This document shows, piece by piece, positions 12,223-23,700 of a stretch of DNA of 64,000 nt (position 1 is the first letter of the stretch; the number at the start of each line of letters is the position of its first letter). The notes under the pieces were generated by a model. It made no database searches. It was not told the origin of the DNA and saw nothing but the letters and a program-made list of their open reading frames with translations. Origin of the DNA: Anastatus disparis (taxonomy: Eukaryota; Arthropoda; Insecta; Hymenoptera; Eupelmidae); the NCBI GenBank assembly GCA_017163975.1, contig JAFFSR010000229.1:14340001-14404000 (forward strand), read 5' to 3'. The translations under genes were made by a program, and so were the position numbers.

Positions 12223-15200
12223 TTTATAAAAGAGTATAAAGTTGAACAGTGGTCACTTTCTCTGCGGATATAATACACGAACCGGATCGTCGAAGGTATG
12301 CGTAGGATGTATATATGTGTGTATATACAGATATTCTTTCACTCGACGTGTAAAAAAAAACTTTTTACCCATCGTTATATTCGCGCGAGTTATTCTGTGT
12401 GCGGCTTACGTATCGCGAAAAACGCCAAGCGAATCGTGTGCGTTTCTTACCTTTTAGCTCTCGTGAGCGGAAGTCTTTTTTGTCTAATTGGATGTTACGT
12501 TTCTGCTTTTTTAAAGAATAAAATAACAAAGCGTTTTTTTTTTTTTAATTTTTTTAACATTTTATTGCTAATAATATTTATATATGTTATTATAAAAATG
12601 ATAATAACGTATAAAACAAAATATTTACAATTTCAATTCAAACATATTGTGAACGTATAATAACAATTAAAAGTAAAAATTTTTAATTTAAAAAAAATAG
12701 CTTTCAATAATTAAACATCTGCAGTTTTAATTTCGCACAAAACTCGTTTAATAATTGCCGTGTAATAAAATTATGATATCCTATCTATAATTAAGTGCAA
12801 TAAACCATAGCATTAAAACGCGCGATACATTAATCAGCCTTTTAAAACAAGAATTATCATTTAAATCAAATTATCCTCGCCTAATATTGTCATTCAAAAA
12901 TCTGCATAAAGAAAATTAATACTCGAAACTTTAACTTCGCGCATTTTGCCACTCAATAAACGTCATTCAATCTTGTAAAGAATCAACATTGATTCATCTT
13001 AAAAGTGAATTACGCTCGCTATAAAATCAATCTTTATCGCGATTTCCAATCTTCGGACAAAACAAAACAAAAATTCAATAAACAAACATCAATCAATTTA
13101 TTTTTTTTTCTATTTTGTACCAAAGAAACTCGGAAGACTCGAATGAAAGCGCAAACTTTGCGTCAGAAAGTATTTACTTTCAATAACGGGGTTATCTGGC
13201 AGTCAATCTGCTGCGTACATGTATAATGTCAAAAATATGGGACCGTTGCGACACGCGTTAAACATCCATCTAATGCCCAATTGTACATGTATGCTCGTAA
13301 GGTGGAGCGATGATGATACATCGATTATGTTTTTTTTTTTTTTGCGAAAGGAGATTAGGATCACGTATGTGAAATCGAGAGTTTTTACGGTCATAATTTT
13401 TTGCGCTCGTTATAAAACTTACGGCTCGTTATAAAAGGAATGTTGAGTCGATGATTCACTGATGTTTGGCTGGTCATTCCGCATTGAATTATGGGTTTCG
13501 AATAGATTTTTTTTCGTCTGCGCGATTATGATTGAACGTGTCTAATGTCAATAAATTATTTGATTACTCATATAAATCAAACATCGAGTGGAAACGTTTG
13601 ATGTGTAACATTAAACATCCATAATAATGATTTTAGAAATTTTATTATTTTTTCAAGAGTAGAAACTTTTTTGCTCATTTAAAATCAATAAATATTTTTC
13701 AAAATCTGATTTGCAAGGACACTCCAATGCTATTTTATTGGGAACAATAACAAAATTATATAACTTGAAGTTTGATTTTTTCATTAAAAATACTATATTT
13801 CAGCGACACAATATCTGCAATTGGTTAAACTTTCAATTTTTACTTAACAACCTATAAATCAAGCGTCAAATGCTACCAAAATAAAAAGTAATTTTCAACG
13901 ACCTTTTTAATATAATAATTTGAAGTCATCTTTTTCTTTAACGATACCAATTTCGAAAAGACTTGGAGTAATATGTTCTCGAACAATGGATTCGTGAAAA
14001 TTTGTCTCAGAGCGTCATTTAACATGAAAGTTTCGTGCACGTATTGTGACAGCGCCTCCGAGCGATTTCTCAATACACATATATCAAATTAGTGATATGC
14101 AAAGCCGAGATGAGCTCACGAGTCGATAAATACGTGATGCGAGAGGGGAAAAGAAAGCGAGGAATAAAAGTGCAGCTACCAATCAGAAAAGTTTACTTTT
14201 TTCGAATTGATGAAAATGTTAAAAAGATTTGCATACATTTTAAGATTGTTAAAGTAACTATAAATTTGAAGATAGTAAATACAACAAACAATAAAAAAAA
14301 ACTCAAAACTTTGTTTGTTGTGTAACGCTACTTTTATTTTGCAGTTGTAAAATATGAACAAACATTGAGTATTCTGAAGTCAACATATTGTCAATACTTA
14401 AAATACAAGACTAAATAAACATTGGCTTATTTTAAAATCGAAGTTGAAAAGCTTACATATATAAACATACCGTAAAGGAAATAGGAAAAAGGAGCTTGAG
14501 AAAGTTTGGAATAAAGAAAATGCTAATGATGTTATACGATACCCGCATAAAACATAGTCACGCTGAAAGTCTTTTTTTTTTCTCTCCATCGAAACTTCCT
14601 GATACTTTAATGCAGCGCGCATGCTTATAACGCGTTACTCATCGTGTCAAAGGCCAAAAAATCAAGAGAGAAGATTCTCTCTTTCTCCTTTTAGCCGGGT
14701 AATTTCTTCTATAATAAATGTATAGCTAAATTTCAACGCTACAACCTTAAAATAACTGCTTTCACTTTCATTTTCACAGTTTATTCAATATGAAATTTTT
14801 CTGCTTTATCGAATAATTCAATCCTATTTCCAAAAGCTAATTTATATGTGATTCTATGAATTCAAGTAATTAATTTGAAATTAAAAAATTTTTTCATTTC
14901 ATTATCTCTAATTTAATTTAGAATTTTGAAAATTTAAAAGGAAAGACAGCTAAGCGCGATGAAAGGTAAATATTATTTAACTTAACGTCTGATTCAAAGT
15001 ATGCCTGGTTAATAAATCAAAGTGTACTTATCTTTACTTTCTTTATATTTATTTTGAAGTTGAAAATATACTTTATTATTGATACTTTATAAAAAAAAAA
15101 GTTTCTATCAAGTAGCTAGATACAAAGTTCAACAAATCCAGCATAAATTAAAAGCCTACAGAAAAACACATAAAGCAGTTTTAATTACACATATTCAAAT

Positions 15201-15957
15201 TTTCCATTGCTACATAAGAAAGCACATGCAAAAAACCTCCGGAGTTGTCGATGAAACAAAGTTTCCGGCTTCGGATATTCCCAACGCTATTTCTGTTAAT
15301 CTACCTTGCCGATCGTCCTTTCTTATACGTGTACAAAAGGTAAAAAGCTCTCTATATCTGTCCCAAGGGACAGTAGTGGCGTATGTAAAAGCGGAAAAGA
15401 AAAGCTCGTTAGAAGAAATGTATCTTCGATCGAACTAGTTGGCTATGTAATGAGCTGCTTTTGCTCGACTCTGTATACCGTTATCAGTTGTACTACCGAT
15501 ACTTTCTCCGCTCTCGTACTTTGTAAGTCATGAGATTATGGTACAGTCGCTCTTTCCAAAAATTAAGTAGTTAGTTCAAGGTTTTTTGTGCTTACATTAT
15601 TAATTGGAAAACATGTAAATTCAGAGGAAGTTGGTATATTGTTAATCGAATTAGTTGTTAGCTTTAGTTTTTTCACGTGATTAAAAAAATTGTGTTAATT
15701 GATATTTCAACATGAACAATTATTTTTCCTCGAGATATTAATTGCTGTGCTAAATAAAATTTATATTAATTTTTAAGAAGAAACTTTTTAATTCCCTTTC
15801 TTGAATTATATATTGCGCGTCAAATTTTGTTATTTTATAATTTTTTGCGCTGTTTGTAATTTTATACATCGTATATATTATACGTCAAAATATTTTTCAA
15901 CAAATAAGTAATGTTTACCCAATAAAAATTTTACAAGAATAAAATAAATGAACGTGA

Positions 15958-16206
15958 AAAAAGTGTATCTTTGAAACAATCAAACCGTCCGTGAAATTCG
16001 AAAATGAAAATTTCTCAATCCCCGAGGCTCCGAGTGTCAGTGATTCAACTAACATATCAAAGAATGTCATTGATCTGACACACGATGCTTTTTCACCAGC
16101 CGTTCGTCAGCGCACATCGACGCTGTGCAAATCAGTACGGGTCGATCTCGGGTCGCGTTTCGCAAGTCCTCTTTCGTCGCCTTTTCTCCGACAAATTGAT
16201 CGTTAA
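15958..16206 (+). other. Open frame without ATG; weak exon or relic candidate
   Basis: This frame is open for 82 codons between a TGA at 15955 and a TAA at 16204, and it contains no ATG. It lies in a patch clearly richer in G and C than its surroundings. The translation is not low-complexity: it has acidic, Ser/Pro- and Arg-containing stretches and the pentapeptide VIDLT around 16066-16080. VIDLT resembles the hydrophobic core of SUMO-interacting motifs, but so short a match is easily random. There is no good polypyrimidine tract with an AG acceptor just upstream. An overlapping frame (16085-16354) is open as well, which weakens the case. I do not assign a product. It could be an unrecognised exon, a decayed coding relic, or chance in a GC-rich island. 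Confidence 0.15.
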
Positions 16207-17723
16207 AAACTTTGACGACTACCGGCATACGCCGTTTTGCGATTCTTCGATTGAGAATACACTCTTGTTCGTGAAATCATCGTATACGAAAAAGGAAAAA
16301 CGTCGCAATAATAAAAACCTTACGTGCGAGTATTATAATTGGATGATGTTATAAATTTGATGGATGATTATTCAGCATCGAAAATTACAATCATCGTGGA
16401 ACTGAAAGCGAGAAGCACTTTTTGGGTAATTTTTTTTGCGAAATTTCGAGAAATGCGACATGAATGAATGTCAATCTTAATAGTGGACGTTTTGGCGCAA
16501 TTACGCAAATTACGCATTTATATATGTATGTAGGGTTTCTACAGTCGTTCCGCCGTTTCGTAATTGTAAAAAATTAATGGCTGGTACTTCACGTCAAAAG
16601 TAAATTGGAAAAGAATGGACTTTAGCGTGCTGAAGAAAAAAAAATACCTACGATTGTTAGAACGGTCATTTTATTAAATTTAATTGCTCATAAGTGTTTA
16701 GAAATATTTTTTTGAAATACAGCATATAATTATGGTCATATTTAATATTTAGTGCTGTATTACATGCCGCTTTGCTGGCTGTTAACACATTAAAATTTTG
16801 TTTGAATTCCACTTACTCATTAAATCATATTATCCAAGCAAATCATATATAAGCGAATATTCACACCTATTTTTACATTTTATTAATATTATCGTATACA
16901 ATTTACGATTAAATTCAATTTATCATGTGATTGTCATTACTTTGTGTAATGTAATCGATAACAAATCTAATGAATGTTTTTTTTACTTGAACTAGATAGT
17001 AAACAACATTTGCAAAATGAACTGTTAACGAATAATACTAACGTTTCAACACCTAATTATCTTGAGTTTTGGAATGTTGGGGGAGTTAGTTAAAAGTGAT
17101 CGTTACAAATCGCCGCCAATTTCTTTAGAATGTGTAAAAACATAGTGGTCGTAAAAGAGAAGAAAAAAAAAGAAAAAAGAGAACATACCGCCGCGGCCTC
17201 ACAGAAAATAAGGAAGCAAAAAAATACTAAACGTCAGTAACGAAAGAAAGAAGCCTTACCATTTTCGTCGGTTATATATACTGCTACTGTTAAGGTGCAA
17301 CGGGATCTGACTGACAAGAGGCGCGAAAACGAGTTCAGGTTGATTTTAAATAGAACGTATATATTTGTGTTTCTCAACTTTCGACTGGAGAAGAGCGAAC
17401 AAATTCATTTACGTGTGAATAAACGTGAATTGTCGGTGACATTGTTTATTAAAAGTTTCTTTCTTTATATTTATAAGTGCAATAAAGAGAAAGAGAATAA
17501 TTTAAAATTTTGAAAAATAATATATGAACGCTGTTTTTATATCAAAGTATTTTATTTCTATTTTCATTAAAATTTATATTTTATTTTTTATTAAATATGT
17601 TATAAATTGTTTAAGTTATTTTATTTTTATATTATATCAATTTTTAAAATGAATATTCTAAAAAATAGAATGAAAATAAAAATATATATGCATTTTTATT
17701 TTTAATTATCTTATTGATTTTGA

Positions 17724-17924
17724 TTTTTTTTTTATTTAACGTCACTGTATTTATGTTATCATTTCGATACTAATTAGCGACGGAGGTTCTGAGTGTGTTT
17801 GTGAACTGCAGCACATGTAACGTACAGCGGTGCTTGTATCAATCGGCCGCCGAGAGCGGGATTCGAACTCGGAACCTCGAGATTATGAATCCATCACTCT
17901 ACCGAATGAGCCACTGAGACCTCT
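17724..17924 (-). mobile_element. tRNA-derived SINE, family 1, copy 1
   Basis: The element reads on the minus strand. Its tRNA-like head has a polymerase III A-box region (complement of about 17898-17913, TGGCTCATTCGG) and a B box (complement of 17859-17869, AGTTCGAATCC). The anticodon-loop equivalent is TTCATAA, like a Met-type loop. The sequences at the acceptor-stem positions do not pair, so this is not a functional tRNA gene. The body has the family's shared blocks ACATGTGCT and CGCTAATTAG and ends in GTGACGTTAAATAAA with an A-rich tail (T run at 17724-17733). A degenerate flanking repeat, TATTGATTTT (17712-17721) and TATTGAATTT (17928-17937), may be the target-site duplication. Such elements are mobilised by a partner LINE reverse transcriptase. 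Confidence 0.88.
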
Positions 17925-20150
17925 TTATATTGAATTTAATTGTATATATATATTTGATCGAATCATTCCTTAAAAATAAGCCGCTTTAATCAACTCGAAG
18001 ATTTAAGTCGAAATAAATGCGATTCGCTCAATCTGTACAATTAGTATTTCATTAAAACCCAATATGCTTAATTTCTCCATTTCTCGACTAAAAATCACTC
18101 TTTTAATAGCTCGGCTTTTCAATCTAATTTAGCAAAGAATTTTCAAATACTTCTTAAAGAATCTCATCAAGTAATTCAATGCATGACATCGACTTGTCGT
18201 TCTTTTTTTTTCTCAAAAGCACGCGGATGCGACTTTTCGTTTGCAATTTATATACGAGACCGATCCAACGAGCTGAGCTCGTAAAATGGCCAAATTCGTG
18301 CGTACAAATGCATTTGACGCGCGCGCGTGAGCCGAAAGCAAATAAACTTGAATCATGAATCTGTAGACGAGCTTGACAACGTAATTCACAAAGCGAAAGC
18401 TTTTTTTTTTATTCAAAGTCTTACGTGATCTGAAGGTCTTTTATCATTTATTCACAAAAAATATATGTTAATAAAAAATAGATTTTTATTTACATTCTTA
18501 GGAATGATATTATCAATAATTTGAGATTTCCACGAGTGCAGGGATAATAGTAATAATTAGTTTATAAAATAAGTTTTTCATACGATAGAATCTCGTTTGG
18601 CTTGAGTTAACACTGGTAAATGTCGATCGCGCTAATAATTTATGTATAGATTTAAATCGATTTTCCTTTATACGCTTAAATAGCTCAATTATCGATTTTT
18701 TTTATCTCATCAAGAATACGTAAATCAGTTTAATTAGAAGAGAAATCAGGTATAATAAGTGTTCCGCTTCGAATATGGGAAATGGTAAAAAAGAACAAAA
18801 AAAAATCTGTAAAATTACTGCGAAGGAATTCGTCAAAATGCTCATTAATCAATAACAGTATATAAACAGAGCAAAAGAAAAACTCTAATCTACTCACATC
18901 CACATTCGATCAATCATAAGTCGCGTTATTTGTTTTGAATTACTTTAGCAAGTGATAACTAACGAAATCGCCAAATTCAACAAGTCTACTTTCAAAATTT
19001 ACTTGCTCAATAATCCAGCTGCAATGGAAATTAAACGAATTGGTTCGACTAATATTTTTGATTTGATCCTGTCAGAAACTTTGGCGCTGGCCTCGATCAA
19101 AACAGTCGTGATTTAATTTGTCTTTCTTAAAACCGTATCAATTGCTTTTTTTCACTATTTATATGTTACGCTATTAGCTTATATCAAATGTGTAGTTATT
19201 GCGTGCTTGATATTAAATTGGTTATCAAAGATTCTTAATAATCAATCATTGTTTGTGTTATAAAAATATTTGCAAAGTCGCTGCGTGATATAATTTCGCA
19301 AGATAAAACTACTTATTTTATAATAATTTTTATTTTCAATCAACTATATATTTTATTTAACTATTCTAAAGCGAGCTTTGATATCTCTAATTTTCATAAA
19401 TACTTTATTGTTGTCATGTTTATAATTTAAATAACGTGATATAGAGTCGGTGCGAGAGAAACTAGGTTGTTATAAACAAAATTTCATAATTTAAAAATAA
19501 TAAAAAAAATATGATAAGATTCAACTGTATCATTAAAGTTTAGAAATGAAATAAAATTTCAAAACAAATATAAATGTACCTGTTTGAACTAAGAAAATAG
19601 TTTAGCTCTAGTAAATTATACAACATTTTTTGTAATTATTATTTATAAAAATCAGAAGCATACCTTTACATACACCAGACACATATGATCAGTCGGCAGT
19701 ATTTCTGCATAATCAATCATTGTTTTAATATGTGAATGTAGTTTGAAAAAAGAAGGAAAGAATTGCACGCTGTAGGGTTAAGACATTTTGCAGAAACCAC
19801 GGGTGCACGCGTGTTTCCGAACGTGATAAGAATATAATATTCGTGCCGTAAGAAAATATCTCTTACAACGCGAGATTTGCGTTACAAACTGAAACAGACG
19901 TACACGTTTGACAGTTAAAGAGAAAAGTATAATTAAATGCGACAGCTCGAAAGTATAAAAAAGAATGCAAAAAATTTTGAAAGTGAAAAAAAGTGATTAA
20001 AAAATTTACAGATTTTTTTATTTTGGTACGCTTGTAAATTTAATTAAATTACTTGATTGTGTTGATCATGTTTTTATGAGAATTTGAAAACAATTAATTG
20101 ATGAAAAATAAGAATTTTAACTAATGAGAGAAATTAACTGAATAATATTG
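17925..20150. other. AT-rich non-coding stretch
   Basis: No gene is supported. The stretch begins just after the SINE head and ends at the TTAA of the transposon at 20151. A patch of balanced composition with GCGCGCGCG lies at 18210-18330. Another at 19790-19920 contains ACGCGTGTTTCCG-type sequence. The remainder is A/T-rich. Confidence 0.6.
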
Positions 20151-20167
20151 TTAAGGTGGCTCAAGCG
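20151..20167 (+). repeat. Left terminal inverted repeat
   Basis: The left end reads TTAAGGTGGCTCAAGCG, identical to the reverse complement of 20781-20797. Similarity between the two ends stops after this point, at ATTTTTTC on the left. Confidence 0.9.
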
Positions 20168-20780
20168 ATTTTTTCTAAAAAAGTGAAACTATTCAAAATT
20201 TGTATTAAAATATTCTTTATATCGTAATATTTCGATATTTATTTTGAAAAATAGAGGTTGACGAACTATTTTTAAAGAAAAAGGTGTTTTAATAATTGTA
20301 ATTAATACATGTGCTCTTATGGGACTGAATCATAAATTAGGTTTTACGCTAATATAAAAAAGTACAAGTTAAAATAAAAATTATACACTTATAGTTTGTT
20401 TCACGGAGATCATTTTTCAAGAAGAAAAAAAGGACTTGACGAAGAAATACAAGAGAAAATAAATCTAAAAGAATGCGAAATAGAATTTGCTACACATAAT
20501 GGCAGCTTCTGCGCATGCGCGTCAGATACAGACGCCATACGTAAAGCTAACGTGCATTCAGAGTGCTCGAAACCAACAAAACAGCAGGGACGTACCATAG
20601 TAAAACTTGTAATGAGAAACAAAACAAAAAATTTTTTTTCTTTTTTATTACTTTTGATTACTTAAAATTGTTTTCTTATCATAAGAAATAATCAATAATA
20701 CTATTTAATTAGTTATAATAGCTCTATCAATAAAAACATTTTGATGTCGCAGACAGGGCCCCGCTTGATACGGCACCAAG

Positions 20781-20797
20781 CGCTTGAGCCACCTTAA
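20781..20797 (-). repeat. Right terminal inverted repeat
   Basis: The right end reads CGCTTGAGCCACCTTAA, the exact reverse complement of the left end. It follows GGGCCCCGCTTGATACGGCACCAAG, and the flank after TTAA is TTGTTG. Confidence 0.9.
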
Positions 20798-23700
20798 TTG
20801 TTGTAAACAGCGTGCAAAGTTTAATCATTAATTTATCCCACTTTCAAACGTGAAAATTGTACTATCACCGCTTTTGGATATAATTACAACTTGAAGCTAG
20901 AACGCGCGCGCTTTATTAGCTGCCCTGCGGCAGTGAGATTTCAAGTTCATGGATCGCTGAATCAACTCAATATGTGAAATGAAAGATGATGTATGTGCGT
21001 AGCTGCAAACTCAAAGATGTTTTAGCAAGCCTGATTGTTGTTATAATGCCGATTTTTAAAGTAATCTTTTTTTTTCAATCATTAAAAAAACATTACAGAA
21101 ACAGTTTTAACTCTTTAAATTCATCAATTAGAAATTTACACACCTCATTTATCATAAAAATTTAAATAATTACATATTTTATAAAAAATATTGAATTTAA
21201 ATGAAAATTATTGTAACTGTATCTCTTAATGATCTTGTTTTTTTTTCCTATTCGCAAATTATAAGCGATTAACTTAATTTTTTATAAGCCATTAAAGCCT
21301 ACAGCTGAAATAGATATGTTCATTCGAGAATGCGCCTTGGGCAATGTTATAGCATCTTTCTCATTATTTATTCATTAGCAGCTGATTGAGCATAAGACGG
21401 CATGTATATAGGAGCGCGCGAAAAGTGTCTCTCTGTCAAGGCATTTTGCGCTAAAGACATAGGCACTGATAAACTAGAAATACTAGTTCGTACATAGCTC
21501 GGAGATAAGGTTTATTCGGGTGCGAGAGCGCGAAGATTACGCGTTTATTGGAATCGAATCGACTTGGCGTAAAGTAAACGCGTTTTCAATATTTCTACTT
21601 GGGGCAAATTGAGTTATACATTTGATAGGAATCTGATTAAAAAAAGCTGGCATGTATCGCGCTATCTTGTTACCGATAAACTTTTCCTGTATTCAAAAAA
21701 AAAAGTGTCGCGCGCGAAGCTGTTTAGCATTTTTTTAAAGACTCAATTTTAAAATACTTTTAATTCTAACGAGACGAATGAACATTAATGTTACAGGATT
21801 TGAGTATTTTTCTTTTTATTAATCAAAAATTATATCAGAAAATTTATAAGAACTACACGGAAAGAAATTATATAGATAAAATTACTATATTTTATATTAA
21901 GTGTATGACGCACTTGATTTTATGTAATAATTACAGTATGTATGCTAAAAATTCCTACATAAATATGAAATATGCCATTCATGCAAGATAAGTTTTACTA
22001 CGTATACGTTCATTTTATCACATATATATGCTCATTTGTATATGAAATTAAGTGCATCCATTAGTTTTGTTTTACTAAAAATGTAAAATTTTACAAAATA
22101 AACTAACGGATCAGATTGAAATGACAATTGTACGTCTGACAGTAAGTTTGTAACAATTCTATACAATCTAAAAATTGTAAAAACTTCAAAAACTAAAAAA
22201 AGAAAGTTTCATTGCATTAAGTAACAAGAAATTGATCATAAATCACTTTTAAATTGTTTCAACGCTATGGTCCAATAATTTTCAATTTGAGAGTCGAAAG
22301 ATTAAAATGAAATTTGATCATTTTAGAAGGCTCTAAATTTTTATTGATAATCTGATCGAAATTAAAAAACGTAGAACTACAGTTTTAAATTATAACACAA
22401 TGGGTAAAATGATGAACTTGTTCTATTGAACAATTTTATTTTGTTCTATTTTTTTACATTTACATTACGTAAAAAATGGATTACTTTTCAGAGATAATTA
22501 AAAGTGAGAAAATAGGAAATAAAACAAAATTTAACAATTCTTCATGATCTACTTTTCTAGATAAATTCTACTATTCAATTCAAAAGTAAAAATTTTAAAC
22601 CATTATTTTAAATTTCTTATTCAAAGATCGAATATTTTCATCTTTAATCGACAATTTTTTAGATCAGCAATATCTTAAAAAAACAATTTTCGCACAGAAG
22701 ACTCAAGATTTATTCCTATCGTTAGACACATCGTGATTTAGCAATGAATCGTTGTATCCCATTCATTCTCAACACACCTTACTTAGAAAAAAATTCTAAT
22801 TCTTTACATAGACAGCCTCGTTCTCTTTACGTTAGATTTTTTTAACGCGCAAGATTTCACCTTTTAGCTCGGAATATTTATCTATTACGTTGTCTCGTGT
22901 GATGTTCAATCGAAGGTGCGCCGTCGTGTACTTTAAATCATCTTCACTGCTGTATAACATAGTATCTACGTTAGTTACAAGAGACAACGACAGAAGATAA
23001 CGCATGAAGAGTATTGCGCAAAAAAAAAAGATTCTAAACGATCGCACTCGCGAAAAACGCCCGGATAAACATTCGTGCCAAGGTGAATCCACGATGAAAT
23101 TGTATACTTTTTTTTTACAAGATGCTTGTTATCGACAGTATGGAACTGATGATTAAAGGCTAAGGAGATTGAAAAGTATAGGGAGGAAATTTTTCTATAA
23201 AATTTACAATCAAATTCTGCATAAGAATTACAGCGACGCATCGTTATCAAGTTACGTTACGTCTTTTTCTTAATTATTATGATGACGCCTCATTAATTTT
23301 ATCGATCAGTGTTGCAAAATTCAGTGCCATAACATTTCATTAAAAAAATATGCATGCGTTCATACGAAATTGGACGCTTATATATTCCATATTATTTGTG
23401 ATGAATCTCTTACTGTGTCGTAAAAAATATAGCTATTTTCATAAATAGTTAGTAGAGTGTTAAAATTTTAAGATGATAGCGTACAAATTGTTGGATATTT
23501 TGTAATTTTGTCCATGTGTTCAATAATAAAAAAATATGATTTTCCTCGATTGCAGTAACAATTACCATAATTTTTGTGAGAAAATTTTCACGGAGCATAT
23601 TTTTAATGAATATTCTATTATTCTTAATGAGATTGTAATGTACAAATAATAATTTTTCAAGTAACTATTAACATTTTAAAATTTTGATTAATAACTCAAT

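Larger units (their letters stand above)
11714..17723. other. AT-rich non-coding stretch
   Basis: No supportable gene. Open frames at 12242-12660, 13005-13434, 15079-15533 and 15958-16354 were read. Only the last has a translation that is not dominated by K, N, I and F, and it is listed separately as a weak candidate. Also present are a short (AC)n tract (12208-12222), a 16-nt imperfect palindrome at about 15358-15373 with 7-bp arms around AA (CTGTCCCAAGGGACAG), and higher-GC patches at 12240-12480, 15220-15440 and 16020-16260. Confidence 0.55.
20151..20797. mobile_element. TTAA-flanked non-autonomous DNA transposon (MITE-like)
   Basis: The 17 bp TTAAGGTGGCTCAAGCG at 20151-20167 recur as an exact reverse complement at 20781-20797, defining a 647-bp unit. 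The outermost TTAA at both ends fits the target-site duplication of piggyBac-type transposases. A TA duplication (Tc1/mariner type) is also compatible with the ends. The termini beyond TTAA read GGTGGCTC rather than the CCC-type ends typical of classical piggyBac, so the superfamily is uncertain. The right end also contains the perfect palindrome CAAGCGCTTG (20778-20787). The interior carries no transposase: the 89-codon frame at 20396-20665 has no DDE/D motif and no recognisable domain. A GC-rich core (about 20500-20600) sits in an AT-rich element. It presumably depends on a transposase encoded elsewhere. Confidence 0.8.

Noticed and set aside
12298..12660. 120-codon plus-strand frame with hydrophobic C-terminus
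   Set aside because: The apparent membrane segment is encoded by T-rich simple sequence (12533-12600). Another frame (12242-12457) overlaps it.
15079..15438. 119-codon plus-strand frame
   Set aside because: Ordinary Lys/Ser/Ile-rich translation without family resemblance; overlaps another frame (15306-15533). No splice or start context.
20396..20665. 89-codon frame inside the TTAA element, as a possible transposase
   Set aside because: Far too short for a transposase, with no DDE/D-type residues or zinc-binding C-terminal domain recognisable; the opposite strand is also open (20410-20622).
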